A stretch of 25,718 nucleotides of DNA, taken from positions 1 to 25,718 of the forward strand of contig CAJTTO010000052.1 in assembly GCA_910579275.1 (NCBI GenBank), written 5' to 3'. The translations under genes were made by a program, and so were the position numbers. Under the pieces are notes generated by a model that made no database searches, was not told the DNA's origin, and saw only the letters and a list, made by a program, of their open reading frames with translations. Position 1 is the stretch's first letter. Each line of letters begins with the position of its first letter. Positions 1 to 8,339 of this stretch are shown in pieces. The DNA is from an uncultured Lachnospiraceae bacterium. GTDB taxonomy: Bacteria > Bacillota > Clostridia > Lachnospirales > Lachnospiraceae.

Positions 1-150
1 ATTTACGCAGAGCCATTTGCATACAATGCAGCGTCTTGTAGAGTGCTTGAAAAAGCGGGATTCCAGTTTGAGGGAACATTGAGGAGCAATGCTGTAAAAA
101 ATGGTAAAGTTATCGATATGAAGATGTATTCTCTAATAAGAGTAATGTAA
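1..150 (+). CDS. GNAT acetyltransferase, C-terminal part
   Basis: The window opens inside a reading frame that runs 49 codons to a TAA at 148-150. The visible tail contains the motif N-A-A-S-C-R-V-L-E-K-A-G-F followed by an E-G-T-L-R segment. This is the acetyl-CoA-binding helix and following strand of RimJ/RimL-type GNAT N-acetyltransferases (N-x-x-S-x-x-hxEKxGF). The family transfers acetyl groups from acetyl-CoA to protein N-termini or small amines; the substrate cannot be read from this piece. The N-terminal two thirds lie outside the window. Confidence 0.85.
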   Translation: MYAEPFAYNAASCRVLEKAGFQFEGTLRSNAVKNGKVIDMKMYSLIRVM

Positions 151-152
151 AC

Positions 153-342
153 AATGAATGGAACTTGTCACACAATCGGTGGCGAACACTATATAATAAT
201 GGCATGATGTCAGATTACAGTATCTATAGTGATCCAACCGAGTAAGAAACGTACCCAGAGCAAAGAAACCAGTATATTCAATGGTTTCAGAGTTTCGCAA
301 ATGTCTATATTACAGAACTGAAAGAAAGGAGCGCGATAGTAA
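153..342 (+). pseudogene. Probable gene remnant with in-frame stop
   Basis: One reading frame stays protein-like from 153 to about 342 but is broken by a single TAA at 243-245. Before the stop it reads tryptophan- and tyrosine-rich sequence (including R-W-R-T-L-Y-N-N-G-M and S-D-Y-S-I-Y-S-D-P). After it come P-E-Q-R-N-Q-Y-I-Q-W-F-Q-S-F and a short charged helix, and the frame finally ends inside the start of the next gene. No start codon or ribosome binding site precedes it, and its frame differs from that of the upstream acetyltransferase. I read it as the decayed 3' part of a gene of unknown function; chance is possible over so short a stretch. Confidence 0.35.
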
Positions 343-834
343 ATGGACATCACAAAATTTGAATCCTTTGGTGAGCTTTGTACCAAAGAATTGCCAAATG
401 AAATTGATAAAATATTACATGCTGCAACGGGAAAAAACGCCTGCGCAATTGGCTTTATAACGACGGATGATTTTTACGGATGCTATTTGACATGGGACTA
501 CACCAAAAATATTCGGGAATATTACAATTGGGAAAACGGACTGAACCCCGCGTTTCTGTACCAGCCTCTTGTGGATATTGTGGATCACTGCAAAGAGATT
601 GATTTCTGCAATCCGTCTGATGAAAAATGGGAGTTTGCGAAAACGCTGCTGTTGATATTGGACAAAAGCATCAAACAAATTCCCGACGAAATCTTTCAGC
701 AAAACGGTTTTCATCGGGAGGATATTCTTTTCTTTTCGACAATGGGTGACGGCGACTACATAGGGGAGATGCTGGACGCATCTGTAAAATTGTTCAACAC
801 GCCGAAAACACTTGAAACATATGGAATAAAATAA
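343..834 (+). CDS. DUF4303-like small protein
   Basis: Encodes 163 residues with no signal peptide or membrane segment, so it is probably cytoplasmic. An A-A-G-G-A-G Shine-Dalgarno at 326-331 lies 11 bases before the ATG. The protein has an N-terminal helix, a strand region around F-I-T-T-D-D-F-Y-G-C-Y-L-T-W, a tryptophan-containing middle (Y-N-W-E-N-G-L-N-P), and a C-terminal block F-F-S-T-M-G-D-G-D then S-V-K-L-F-N-T-P-K. That order and the closing block match my memory of DUF4303, a family often found among SMI1/KNR4-type immunity proteins. The family has no established reaction. Both sides hold gene fragments, which suits an unstable immunity-type neighbourhood, but no toxin gene is visible. 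The family assignment is moderate and function is unknown. Confidence 0.7.
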   Translation: MDITKFESFGELCTKELPNEIDKILHAATGKNACAIGFITTDDFYGCYLTWDYTKNIREYYNWENGLNPAFLYQPLVDIVDHCKEIDFCNPSDEKWEFAKTLLLILDKSIKQIPDEIFQQNGFHREDILFFSTMGDGDYIGEMLDASVKLFNTPKTLETYGIK

Positions 835-925
835 TAATTGCACAATTTTTCTAAAAGATAGAGGTCGCATAAACGAATTAACGGTTGAAGAAAAGAAAAT
901 GATTATAGATTTTTTGATTGAATAA
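835..925 (+). pseudogene. Short coding remnant
   Basis: After the preceding stop a reading frame of about 30 codons without a start ends at TAA 923-925. Its tail, I-N-E-L-T-V-E-E-K-K-M-I-I-D-F-L-I-E, is amphipathic and looks like the C-terminal helix of a protein. There is no ribosome binding site or start codon. It may be the truncated end of a lost gene, or chance. Confidence 0.25.
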
Positions 926-960
926 GTTCAAGACAGTTAAGTCATTACAGCGTCAGACGC

Positions 961-1006
961 AGAGCCGGCAGACTTTTGGGGAATCACAGTTTGTCGGCTC
1001 TCTTTA
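961..1006 (+). terminator. Hairpin, possible terminator
   Basis: A 13-bp stem (two G-U pairs) joins 962-974 and 988-1000 around a 13-base loop, followed on the plus strand by a short T-rich tail (TCTTT). It could end plus-strand transcription from the 343-925 region. It also lies about 90 bases past the minus-strand carbamate kinase stop, but has no T-tract on that side. Confidence 0.5.
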
Positions 1007-1092
1007 TGTTCAAGGAAGCAGTTTCTATAAAGTCGTGATGAAAGGCGAAGTATGCCAGCAACAAAATCGGATAGCCGTTGACCTGCCAATTT

Positions 1093-2025
1093 TTAAGCGG
1101 TAATAACCGTTCCTGCTTTATCGTTGACGGCGTCTGCCGTTTTGGTGAGGGAAGTGATGACGACCCTGCCTGACGGAACGGCTTCAAGATAAGAAATTGC
1201 AGCCATAATTTTAGGAAGCATATCTGTCTCCCCGAACTGCCCATCTGCAATATACTTTTTGGCGTCTGCCACGGTCATGGTTTTCAGCGGCTGCGCGCTG
1301 TCTTTTCCGTAGTCAAGATACACATAATCGACACTTGTCAAAATCAAAAGCTCGTCCGCCTTGAGGTCGGATGCAAGCTTGCCCGCGATGCTGTCCTTTT
1401 CGATTACGGCGGATGCGCCTTTTAACACATGCTGCTGTTCGATGACAGGAATACCGCCGCCGCCGCAGGCAATGACAATCTGGTCGGCGTCAGAGAGCGT
1501 CTTGATTGCCTCGATTTCGACAATGTCAATAGGCTGGGGCGCCGCAACGACTCTGCGGTAGCCGTCTTTTTGCTGTGTTACATAGTTGCCCTTATTAATT
1601 TCGATATCGGCGTCCTCTTTCGACATATATCTGCCAATTGCCTTTTGGGGGTCATAAAATGCCTCGTCATACGGGTCGACAGTCACCTGCGTCAGAATCG
1701 TGCTGACCGGCTTGGAGATGCCGCGGCTTAAAAGTTCGGATTTGAGGGAATTCTGAATATCATATCCCACATACCCCTGACTCATTGCAGAACACACGCA
1801 CATCGGGGCAGGCGTATAGTCGGTGTATATGCGGCGCAGCTCTGTCATTGCCTTATGAATCATGCTCACCTGATGCCCGTTACTGTGTGTGATTGTCAGC
1901 TGGTAATCCGCCTCCACTAAGTCTGCAAGCGCCTTTGCGGTTTTCCTGACAGCGTCAAGCTGCTTTAGGATTGTGGAACCCAGCGCGTCATGTCCCAGCG
2001 CGACAACAACCTTTTTTTTGCTCAT
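1093..2025 (-). CDS. arcC: Carbamate kinase, divergent clostridial type
   Basis: Encodes 310 residues, the normal size for the family. Carbamate kinase interconverts carbamoyl phosphate plus ADP and carbamate plus ATP in the cytoplasm, usually making ATP at the end of arginine, agmatine or purine/allantoin breakdown. The amino acid kinase fold is clear: nucleotide-binding C-G-G-G-G-I-P-V near the middle, K-G-A-S-A-V-I-E-K-D, and L-I-L-T-S-V-D-Y-V. Two hallmark motifs differ from the textbook enzyme: the N-terminal A-L-G-G-N-A-L is A-L-G-H-D-A-L-G (residues 9-16), and H-G-N-G-P-Q-V-G is T-H-S-N-G-H-Q-V-S-M-I (46-56). From memory, other clostridia have similar G-H-R-A-L-G forms, so this is a subfamily and not a broken gene. 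A perfect AGGAGG sits 9 bases before the ATG. It stands alone: no arcA or arcB nearby. Confidence 0.9.
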   Translation of the reverse strand: MSKKKVVVALGHDALGSTILKQLDAVRKTAKALADLVEADYQLTITHSNGHQVSMIHKAMTELRRIYTDYTPAPMCVCSAMSQGYVGYDIQNSLKSELLSRGISKPVSTILTQVTVDPYDEAFYDPQKAIGRYMSKEDADIEINKGNYVTQQKDGYRRVVAAPQPIDIVEIEAIKTLSDADQIVIACGGGGIPVIEQQHVLKGASAVIEKDSIAGKLASDLKADELLILTSVDYVYLDYGKDSAQPLKTMTVADAKKYIADGQFGETDMLPKIMAAISYLEAVPSGRVVITSLTKTADAVNDKAGTVITA

Positions 2026-2253
2026 ATCTGAAATCCTCCTGAAAATGAATTCTCTTTTCTTTCCTGCTGTAGAAGTCTTGGTTTACGTGATATTTTCGCC
2101 ATATTCTGTAATATAATACACTGACCGCTTGACATAAATTTTCCGGAAACCGTGGCACACATCCGACAGAGTACATTTGGTATATAGTATAAGTATAACA
2201 AATCGCAGGCGGATTGTATACTGAAACTTATGCCTGCAAAAACGGATTTTTAC

Positions 2254-2336
2254 AAGCCACGGTACGTGGCTTTGACACCACGAAGTGGTTTTGCATGGCT
2301 TGATGCCTGTAACAGGAAGCCGAAGGCTGAACTGTT
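2254..2336. repeat. Palindromic intergenic repeat, copy 1
   Basis: This block in the 433-base gap between the two divergent kinases is a chain of small hairpins with three-base loops: GCCACG-gta-CGTGGC (2256-2270), ACCAC-gaa-GTGGT (2277-2289), and a nested pair AACAG/CTGTT enclosing AGCC-gaa-GGCT (2311-2336). Its last 48 bases match 5496-5543 at 39 positions without gaps. Such structure resembles REP-type intergenic repeats. The rest of the gap (2041-2253) shows no gene. Confidence 0.65.
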
Positions 2337-2367
2337 ACATTTTGTCGCGCGCGTTACATAATATTCA

Positions 2368-2396
2368 TTGACAGTGTTTTTTTAGGGTGTTATGAT
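2368..2396 (+). promoter_or_regulatory. Sigma-70 type promoter for the HTH-PfkB gene
   Basis: TTGACA (2368-2373) and TATGAT (2391-2396) are separated by exactly 17 bases. This is a near-perfect housekeeping promoter about 60 bases before the start codon at 2459. The gene thus probably has strong own transcription, away from the minus-strand carbamate kinase. Confidence 0.75.
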
Positions 2397-2458
2397 TAAA
2401 AAAATAGCAGATAATGGTATTTCTTATAGATATTAGAAGATAGGAAAAGGAGTTTAAG

Positions 2459-3547
2459 ATGACAAACAGAGAGGCACAGATATTTCAGTGGATAACGGAG
2501 AACCCGATGATCTCGCAGGAGGAGCTCGCAGCAAAGGCAGGGATAGCCCGTTCTTCAGCAGCAGTCCATATCTCTAATTTGATGAAAAAAGGGTATATCC
2601 TCGGAAAGGGATACGTAACAAACGGACCAAGCTACTGCACTGTCGTTGGGGGTGCCAATATTGATATTGGCGGAATACCGGAGGATGTGCTGGTTGAGGA
2701 GGATTCCAATTCCGGCAGGATGATTCGGTCTCTTGGCGGTGTCGGAAGAAATATTGCGCATAATCTTAGACTACTCGGCATTGACGTGAAGCTGATTACC
2801 GCAATCGGCAGTGACACGAATGCGCGCAGAATTATTGAGAGCTGCGAGGACTTGGGGATTGACATTACAGACTCCTTAAAGACTGCCAAGGCAGATACCG
2901 CAACATACCTGTATATAACGGACGAAAAAGGAAGTATGAAACTTGCGGTATCCGATACCAGTATATATGAAAATCTGACTGCAAAATATATCGCATCCAA
3001 GATGGAACAGCTCAACAGGGCACGGCTGGTAGTACTCGACACCAATATTCCGGCACAGACAATCGAACATATCTGCGAAAATTGCAAGGCGCCTGTTTTC
3101 GCGTCCTCCGTGTCAACAAAAAAGGCAGAAAGACTGCTTCCGGTACTGGACAAGCTTACGGCAGTTGTAGCCAGCAAGGCGGAGGCGGAGGTGCTCAGCG
3201 GCGGGATACATATTACGGACAAGGAATCGCTGGAGCGCGTGGCGGATATTATTCTGGAAAGCGGCGTGAAGAATGTCTTTATTGATATGGAAAACAAAGG
3301 AGTATATTATGCGTGTGACGAAGAACAGCTGATGATGAGCGGGATGGATGGCGAAATCCTAAATTGGAACGGTGCAAAGGATGCGTTTATGTCAGGCGTC
3401 ATCTTTGGATTTATGAAGCATCTGAGTGTCCGGCAGATGGCAAAAATCGGTCTGGCGGTACAGAGCGTGGCAGTGGAAGGCACGGAAGCGATTAATTCGC
3501 AATTGTGTATCCCGACAGTGGCTGAAAGGGCAAAAATAGAATTGTAA
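2459..3547 (+). CDS. PfkB-family sugar/nucleoside kinase with N-terminal winged helix (pseudouridine-kinase-like)
   Basis: Encodes 362 residues. Residues 1-55 form a MarR/Lrp-like winged helix (I-S-Q-E-E-L-A-A-K-A-G-I, then R-S-S-A-A-V-H-I-S-N-L-M-K-K-G-Y-I). Residues 60-360 are a ribokinase-fold PfkB domain starting V-V-G-G-A-N-I-D-I-G-G, with G-G-V-G-R-N-I-A-H-N-L substrate-binding loop and the anion-hole/catalytic motif N-G-A-K-D-A-F-M-S-G. The catalytic base would be Asp308; the usual second glycine of G-A-G-D is lysine here. This architecture is typical of the E. coli YeiC (PsuK) pseudouridine kinase group, which phosphorylates pseudouridine C5-linked ribose, but no psuG glycosidase is adjacent, so the substrate is unproven. 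An AAGGAG lies 6 bases before the ATG, and a strong terminator follows the stop. Soluble and cytoplasmic. Confidence 0.88.
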   Translation: MTNREAQIFQWITENPMISQEELAAKAGIARSSAAVHISNLMKKGYILGKGYVTNGPSYCTVVGGANIDIGGIPEDVLVEEDSNSGRMIRSLGGVGRNIAHNLRLLGIDVKLITAIGSDTNARRIIESCEDLGIDITDSLKTAKADTATYLYITDEKGSMKLAVSDTSIYENLTAKYIASKMEQLNRARLVVLDTNIPAQTIEHICENCKAPVFASSVSTKKAERLLPVLDKLTAVVASKAEAEVLSGGIHITDKESLERVADIILESGVKNVFIDMENKGVYYACDEEQLMMSGMDGEILNWNGAKDAFMSGVIFGFMKHLSVRQMAKIGLAVQSVAVEGTEAINSQLCIPTVAERAKIEL

Positions 3548-3550
3548 TGC

Positions 3551-3581
3551 AAAAAGTGCAGATGGGGCATCTGCACTTTTT
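3551..3581 (+). terminator. Rho-independent terminator of the HTH-PfkB gene
   Basis: A perfect 14-bp inverted repeat (3551-3564 with 3568-3581) with a GGG loop ends in five T and begins with five A. It starts three bases after the TAA stop. Because the A-tract and T-tract are symmetric it can work in both directions. Confidence 0.93.
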
Positions 3582-3640
3582 GATTTGATCCACACGGACG
3601 CGGAATGGAAATATATCAGCAAGCTGACGAACGTCCGGCG

Positions 3641-3770
3641 CACGAGCAGGGAAGATGAATCCTCCCTGCTTGATTTTATGCGCAGGGGTGCGTAAGGAAA
3701 TTAGCAGCGTTGCTGCACGCACCCCGCGCGGCGAGTAGGGAGAAGATAAAGATAAATCTTCTCTACTCGA
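3641..3770. repeat. Triple-hairpin intergenic element
   Basis: Three hairpins fill the space between the convergent HTH-PfkB and protease genes. A: AGCAGGGA (3645-3652) with TCCCTGCT (3663-3670). B: GGGGTGCGT (3685-3693) with ACGCACCCC (3717-3725), enclosing GCAGC-gtt-GCTGC. C: CGAGTAG..AGAAGAT (3732-3747) with ATCTTCTCTACTCG (3756-3769). A and C share outer sequence (CGAG-Y-AGGGA and a trailing GATTT), so the unit looks like two related hairpins flanking a GC-rich one. C directly follows the protease stop and may help end its transcript, though no T-tract follows. The flanking bases 3582-3640 show nothing recognisable. Confidence 0.7.
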
Positions 3771-3778
3771 TTTGATAG

Positions 3779-5281
<1,503 letters not shown>

Positions 5282-5478
5282 AGTAATGATCTCCTTTCAA
5301 AAAACATGTAATTTTATTTTAAAATTGTTTTGTTTTGTTGTTATGCTTATAATATAAGCTGAAATTGTGTTTCAAATGTTATCTAAGTGTGATAAATTTG
5401 TGAACACGACAATAGGCAGCAGGAGAAATAGATTTGCGGGACAAATTCCGTGAAACAGCGAGGTGGCAGAGATACATT

Positions 5479-5543
5479 AAGCCACGGCGGAGCGGCTTTG
5501 CATGGCATGATGTTTGTAATCGGAAAACGAAGGCTGGACTGTT
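5479..5543. repeat. Palindromic intergenic repeat, copy 2
   Basis: This is a second, shorter copy of the element at 2254-2336. After a shared AAGCCACGG it lacks about 17 bases, then matches through TTTGCATGGC, TGATG, TGTAA, CGAAGGCTG and ACTGTT. It sits in the 531-base gap between the protease and the next PfkB gene, which holds no convincing coding sequence. A separate perfect hairpin (CAAAATGCT 5586-5594 with AGCATTTTG 5603-5611) follows 43 bases later. Confidence 0.6.
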
Positions 5544-5702
5544 GTTGCTGTTCAGACGTCCACCAAAGTAGTGGGAAACATGCGCCAAAATGCTCGCCTT
5601 TTAGCATTTTGTGTACAAAATCTGTTATCATTCGCCCCTCAATAGCTTGTATGCCGATAAGAACTGGCGTGGGTGTGAATTGAAAATAAATGTCTAAAAA
5701 AG

Positions 5703-5731
5703 TGGATATTTTCAGGCCTGTGTGGTACAAT
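5703..5731 (+). promoter_or_regulatory. Likely promoter of the KDG-kinase-like gene
   Basis: TGGATA (5703-5708, four of six consensus bases) and TACAAT (5726-5731, five of six) are spaced by 17 bases, about 80 bases before the start codon at 5813. No operator-like palindrome is obvious beside it. Confidence 0.5.
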
Positions 5732-5812
5732 ACATAATGTAAGGGCTTACAGCCAGATAGGATATACAGGAGAACAAAAAACATTATCATTTACTTTTGA
5801 GGAGTTATGCAT

Positions 5813-6859
5813 ATGGATACAAACAAAGGAACAATGAAGCGGAGAGGATTTGACTTGCTGGCGCTTGGAGAGATTTTGCTGCGTCTTTCACCGCCTGTAA
5901 ATGAGCGCCTTACCAGAGGGGACGCATTTCAGAAGCAGGCAGGAGGTGCGGAACTCAACGTTGTATCAGGCACATCACTTCTGGGGCTGCGCACAGGGAT
6001 TATATCAAGGGTTCCGGCAAATGACTTGGGAAGATACATACAAAACAGAGTGCGTTTCTGCGGCGTCAGTGATGATTATCTGGTATATGACAAGACAAAG
6101 GATTCGCGGCTTGGCATATACTATTATGAATACGGGGCACATCCAAGAAAACCAAATGTGGTGTATGACAGGAAAAACACAGCGTTTACCCAGATATCAA
6201 TAGAGGATTTTCCGGAGGAGATGTTCACCTCGACACGCTGTTTCCACACGACAGGCATCACGCTTGCGCTGGGACAGAAGACAAGGGAAACTGCCATTGA
6301 GATGATGAAACGGTTTAAGGAGAGCGGTACGCTGATATCCTTCGACGTGAACTTCAGGGGAAACCTATGGACAGGCGAGGAGGCAAAGGAATGTATCGAG
6401 CAGATACTTCCATATGTAGATGTATTTTTCTGCTCGGAGGAAACGGCGAGACTTACGTTCAAAAAAGAAGGAACCGTGCAGGAAATGATGAAAAGTTTCA
6501 CAAAGGACTATCATATCAGTGTTGTCGCGTCGACACAGCGCATTGTCCACTCGCCCAAAATTCATTCGTTCGGTTCCTGCATTTATGATGCAATCCATGA
6601 CAGTTATGTGCAGGAAAAGCCATATGAAAATATTGATGTGATAGACCGCATTGGCAGCGGAGACGCGTACATATCGGGCGCACTGTACGGACTGCTATCC
6701 CACAACATGGACTGCACGAAAGCGATGGAATATGGAAATGCAACGGCGGCAGTCAAGAACACAATTCCGGGCGACCTGCCGTCCTCTGACTTGAAGGAGA
6801 TTGACGGAATCATTCAAAATCACCAGTCGACAGGACCGCAGTCGGAAATGAACAGATAA
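5813..6859 (+). CDS. PfkB-family kinase, 2-keto-3-deoxygluconate-kinase-like
   Basis: Encodes 348 residues from the ATG at 5813; an ATG two codons earlier lies only 2 bases after the GAGGAG and is less likely. The ribokinase fold is complete: A-L-G-E-I-L-L-R-L-S-P near the N-terminus, G-G-A-E-L-N-V-V (44-51), the F-D-V-N-F-R-G-N-L-W segment that resembles the N-Y-R-x-x-L-W of KDG kinases, and G-S-G-D-A-Y-I-S-G with catalytic Asp284. KDG kinase phosphorylates 2-keto-3-deoxygluconate made from pectin or uronate breakdown, feeding the Entner-Doudoroff aldolase step. The substrate here could instead be another ketose or hexose. It has its own promoter and terminator, so it is not cotranscribed with the galactan genes downstream, although a role in plant polysaccharide use would fit. 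Confidence 0.82.
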   Translation: MDTNKGTMKRRGFDLLALGEILLRLSPPVNERLTRGDAFQKQAGGAELNVVSGTSLLGLRTGIISRVPANDLGRYIQNRVRFCGVSDDYLVYDKTKDSRLGIYYYEYGAHPRKPNVVYDRKNTAFTQISIEDFPEEMFTSTRCFHTTGITLALGQKTRETAIEMMKRFKESGTLISFDVNFRGNLWTGEEAKECIEQILPYVDVFFCSEETARLTFKKEGTVQEMMKSFTKDYHISVVASTQRIVHSPKIHSFGSCIYDAIHDSYVQEKPYENIDVIDRIGSGDAYISGALYGLLSHNMDCTKAMEYGNATAAVKNTIPGDLPSSDLKEIDGIIQNHQSTGPQSEMNR

Positions 6860-6885
6860 CGATTTTTCGTGTGCTGCCGGAAAGA

Positions 6886-6921
6886 GGGGGATAACGCAAT
6901 GTGGTGCGCATCCCCTTTTTT
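6886..6921 (+). terminator. Rho-independent terminator
   Basis: GGGGAT pairs with ATCCCC (6910-6915), enclosing CGCA/TGCG, and is followed by six T (6916-6921). It separates the KDG-kinase-like gene from the galactan locus. Confidence 0.85.
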
Positions 6922-7024
6922 GGAACATGCGCTAGAACATTCATTTATGCAGGCATGACGGGAATTGTGTAAAAGTACCAAAAAAAGTAGTCTAATTTTA
7001 ACAAGTGAAATTTCCGCTGACGTA

Positions 7025-7053
7025 TTGACTTATTCGGATGGCTTTGTTATGAT
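7025..7053 (+). promoter_or_regulatory. Promoter of the galactan operon
   Basis: TTGACT (7025-7030) and TATGAT (7048-7053) are separated by exactly 17 bases; each matches five of six consensus positions. Transcription should begin near 7060, leaving a leader of about 70 bases before the GH53 start at 7131. Confidence 0.8.
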
Positions 7054-7062
7054 GAATACAGA

Positions 7063-7080
7063 TGCGCAAGCGGTTGCGCA
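7063..7080 (+). promoter_or_regulatory. LacI-family operator
   Basis: TGCGCAAGCGGTTGCGCA is a palindrome with seven perfectly paired bases per arm and a CG at its centre, with the AA-n-CG-n-TT core typical of LacI/GalR operators. It begins 9 bases after the -10 box, so a bound repressor would sit on the transcription start and block initiation. The obvious candidate is the LacI-family protein encoded in the same operon at 9872. Confidence 0.8.
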
Positions 7081-7130
7081 AGAGAGCAAAAAGACAAGAT
7101 ATCCCAAAGGGAAGAAAGTGGAGAGTAAAT

Positions 7131-8249
7131 ATGCTGGATTATATCAAAGGAATGGACATCTCATCATTGGATGAAATTGAAAAGCTGGGCGCAAAATATT
7201 ATGACGACGGCAAAGAGGGGGAATTGATAGAAATTCTCAAGCGCTACGATACCAACTACATTCGTCTCAGACTCTGGAATGATCCGAAGTCGCCGGAAGG
7301 AAAGCCGTATGGCGCCGGAAACACGGATTATGAAACGACGCTGCGCATGGCAAAGCGTGTGAAAGCTGCGGGACTCGGATTTTTGCTTGATTTTCATTAC
7401 AGCGATTTCTGGGCAGACCCCGGAAAGCAGAGAAAGCCAAAAGCATGGGAGGGATACAATGTCGACCAGCTTGAACAGGCGGTATATGATTTTACGAAGG
7501 AAAAGATGACAGGCTTTATCAAGGAGGGAGCTGTTCCTGACATGGTGCAGGTAGGCAATGAGCTTTCAAACGGATTGCTCTGGCCGGAAGGACAGGTACC
7601 CAACTACGGCAATATCGCGCGCTTTGTCAGCGCGGGCATCAGGGCGGTAAAAGAGACATGCCCGACGGCAAAGATTATGATACACCTTGACAACGGCGGA
7701 AACAATGCGCTGTATCGCGAATGGTTTGACCAGTATATCAATGTCAATCAGGGTGAGGACTTTGATATTATCGGACTATCCTATTACCCCTTCTGGCATG
7801 GCACACTCGAGGATCTGTCAAACAATATGAATGACATAGCGGTTCGCTATGGGAAGGAACTTGTAATTGCGGAGGTTTCCATGGGGCACACGACAGAGGA
7901 TTATGCCGCTTATGAAAAACTTGCACCGGAGAACCGCAAGGGAATGGCAACTAGGCCGGCGCTTTGCGAGAAAGTACCGTTCCCCATGACAAAAGACGGT
8001 CAGTGTGAATTTATGAAGGCATTTTTTGAGAAACTTGAGAATGTTCCGGAAAAGAAAGGCAGAGGATTCTTTTACTGGGAGGCAGGGTGGCTTCCGGTGG
8101 AGGGCAGCGGCTGGGCAACGGACGAGGCGCTTGCATATATCAAGGAGGCAGGACCAGGCGGGAACGAGTGGGCAAATCAGGCATTGTTTGACTACGACGG
8201 AAATGCACTTCCTGCACTGCAGGTTATCAGAGACTATCAGCCGGTGTAA
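7131..8249 (+). CDS. GH53 endo-beta-1,4-galactanase, intracellular
   Basis: Encodes 372 residues from the ATG at 7131, which has GGAG 7 bases upstream; frames read further upstream would run through the operator. GH53 enzymes cut beta-1,4-galactan side chains of pectin (type I arabinogalactan). Family hallmarks are clear: F-H-Y-S-D-F-W-A-D-P (about 88-97), acid/base Glu144 in V-Q-V-G-N-E-L, S-Y-Y-P-F-W-H-G-T-L (217-226), and nucleophile Glu248 in V-I-A-E-V-S. A single TIM-barrel domain fills the protein. There is no signal peptide, lipobox or binding module, unlike many secreted galactanases, so it probably trims imported galacto-oligosaccharides in the cytoplasm. It is the first gene of an operon with galT, two regulators and a beta-galactosidase. 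Confidence 0.93.
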   Translation: MLDYIKGMDISSLDEIEKLGAKYYDDGKEGELIEILKRYDTNYIRLRLWNDPKSPEGKPYGAGNTDYETTLRMAKRVKAAGLGFLLDFHYSDFWADPGKQRKPKAWEGYNVDQLEQAVYDFTKEKMTGFIKEGAVPDMVQVGNELSNGLLWPEGQVPNYGNIARFVSAGIRAVKETCPTAKIMIHLDNGGNNALYREWFDQYINVNQGEDFDIIGLSYYPFWHGTLEDLSNNMNDIAVRYGKELVIAEVSMGHTTEDYAAYEKLAPENRKGMATRPALCEKVPFPMTKDGQCEFMKAFFEKLENVPEKKGRGFFYWEAGWLPVEGSGWATDEALAYIKEAGPGGNEWANQALFDYDGNALPALQVIRDYQPV

Positions 8250-8339
8250 GCAAGGACATACAGCGTCTTTGTCACAAGTGATTTCTGGGATGGAGTACTA
8301 GGACAGATAACGCAAAATCATGAAAGGGAGAATGGGAAT

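Noticed and set aside
2130..2135. TTGACA in the carbamate kinase upstream region
   Set aside because: No -10 box lies at 16-18 bases on the plus strand, and it points away from the minus-strand gene.
2632..3297. 221-codon serine-rich open frame antisense to the HTH-PfkB gene
   Set aside because: It lies entirely opposite a clear kinase domain; serine/isoleucine bias is typical of antisense frames.
7062..7130. Longer N-terminus for the GH53 protein
   Set aside because: It would begin in the operator, gives a basic non-signal sequence, and the ATG at 7131 has a proper ribosome binding site and starts at the conserved domain.
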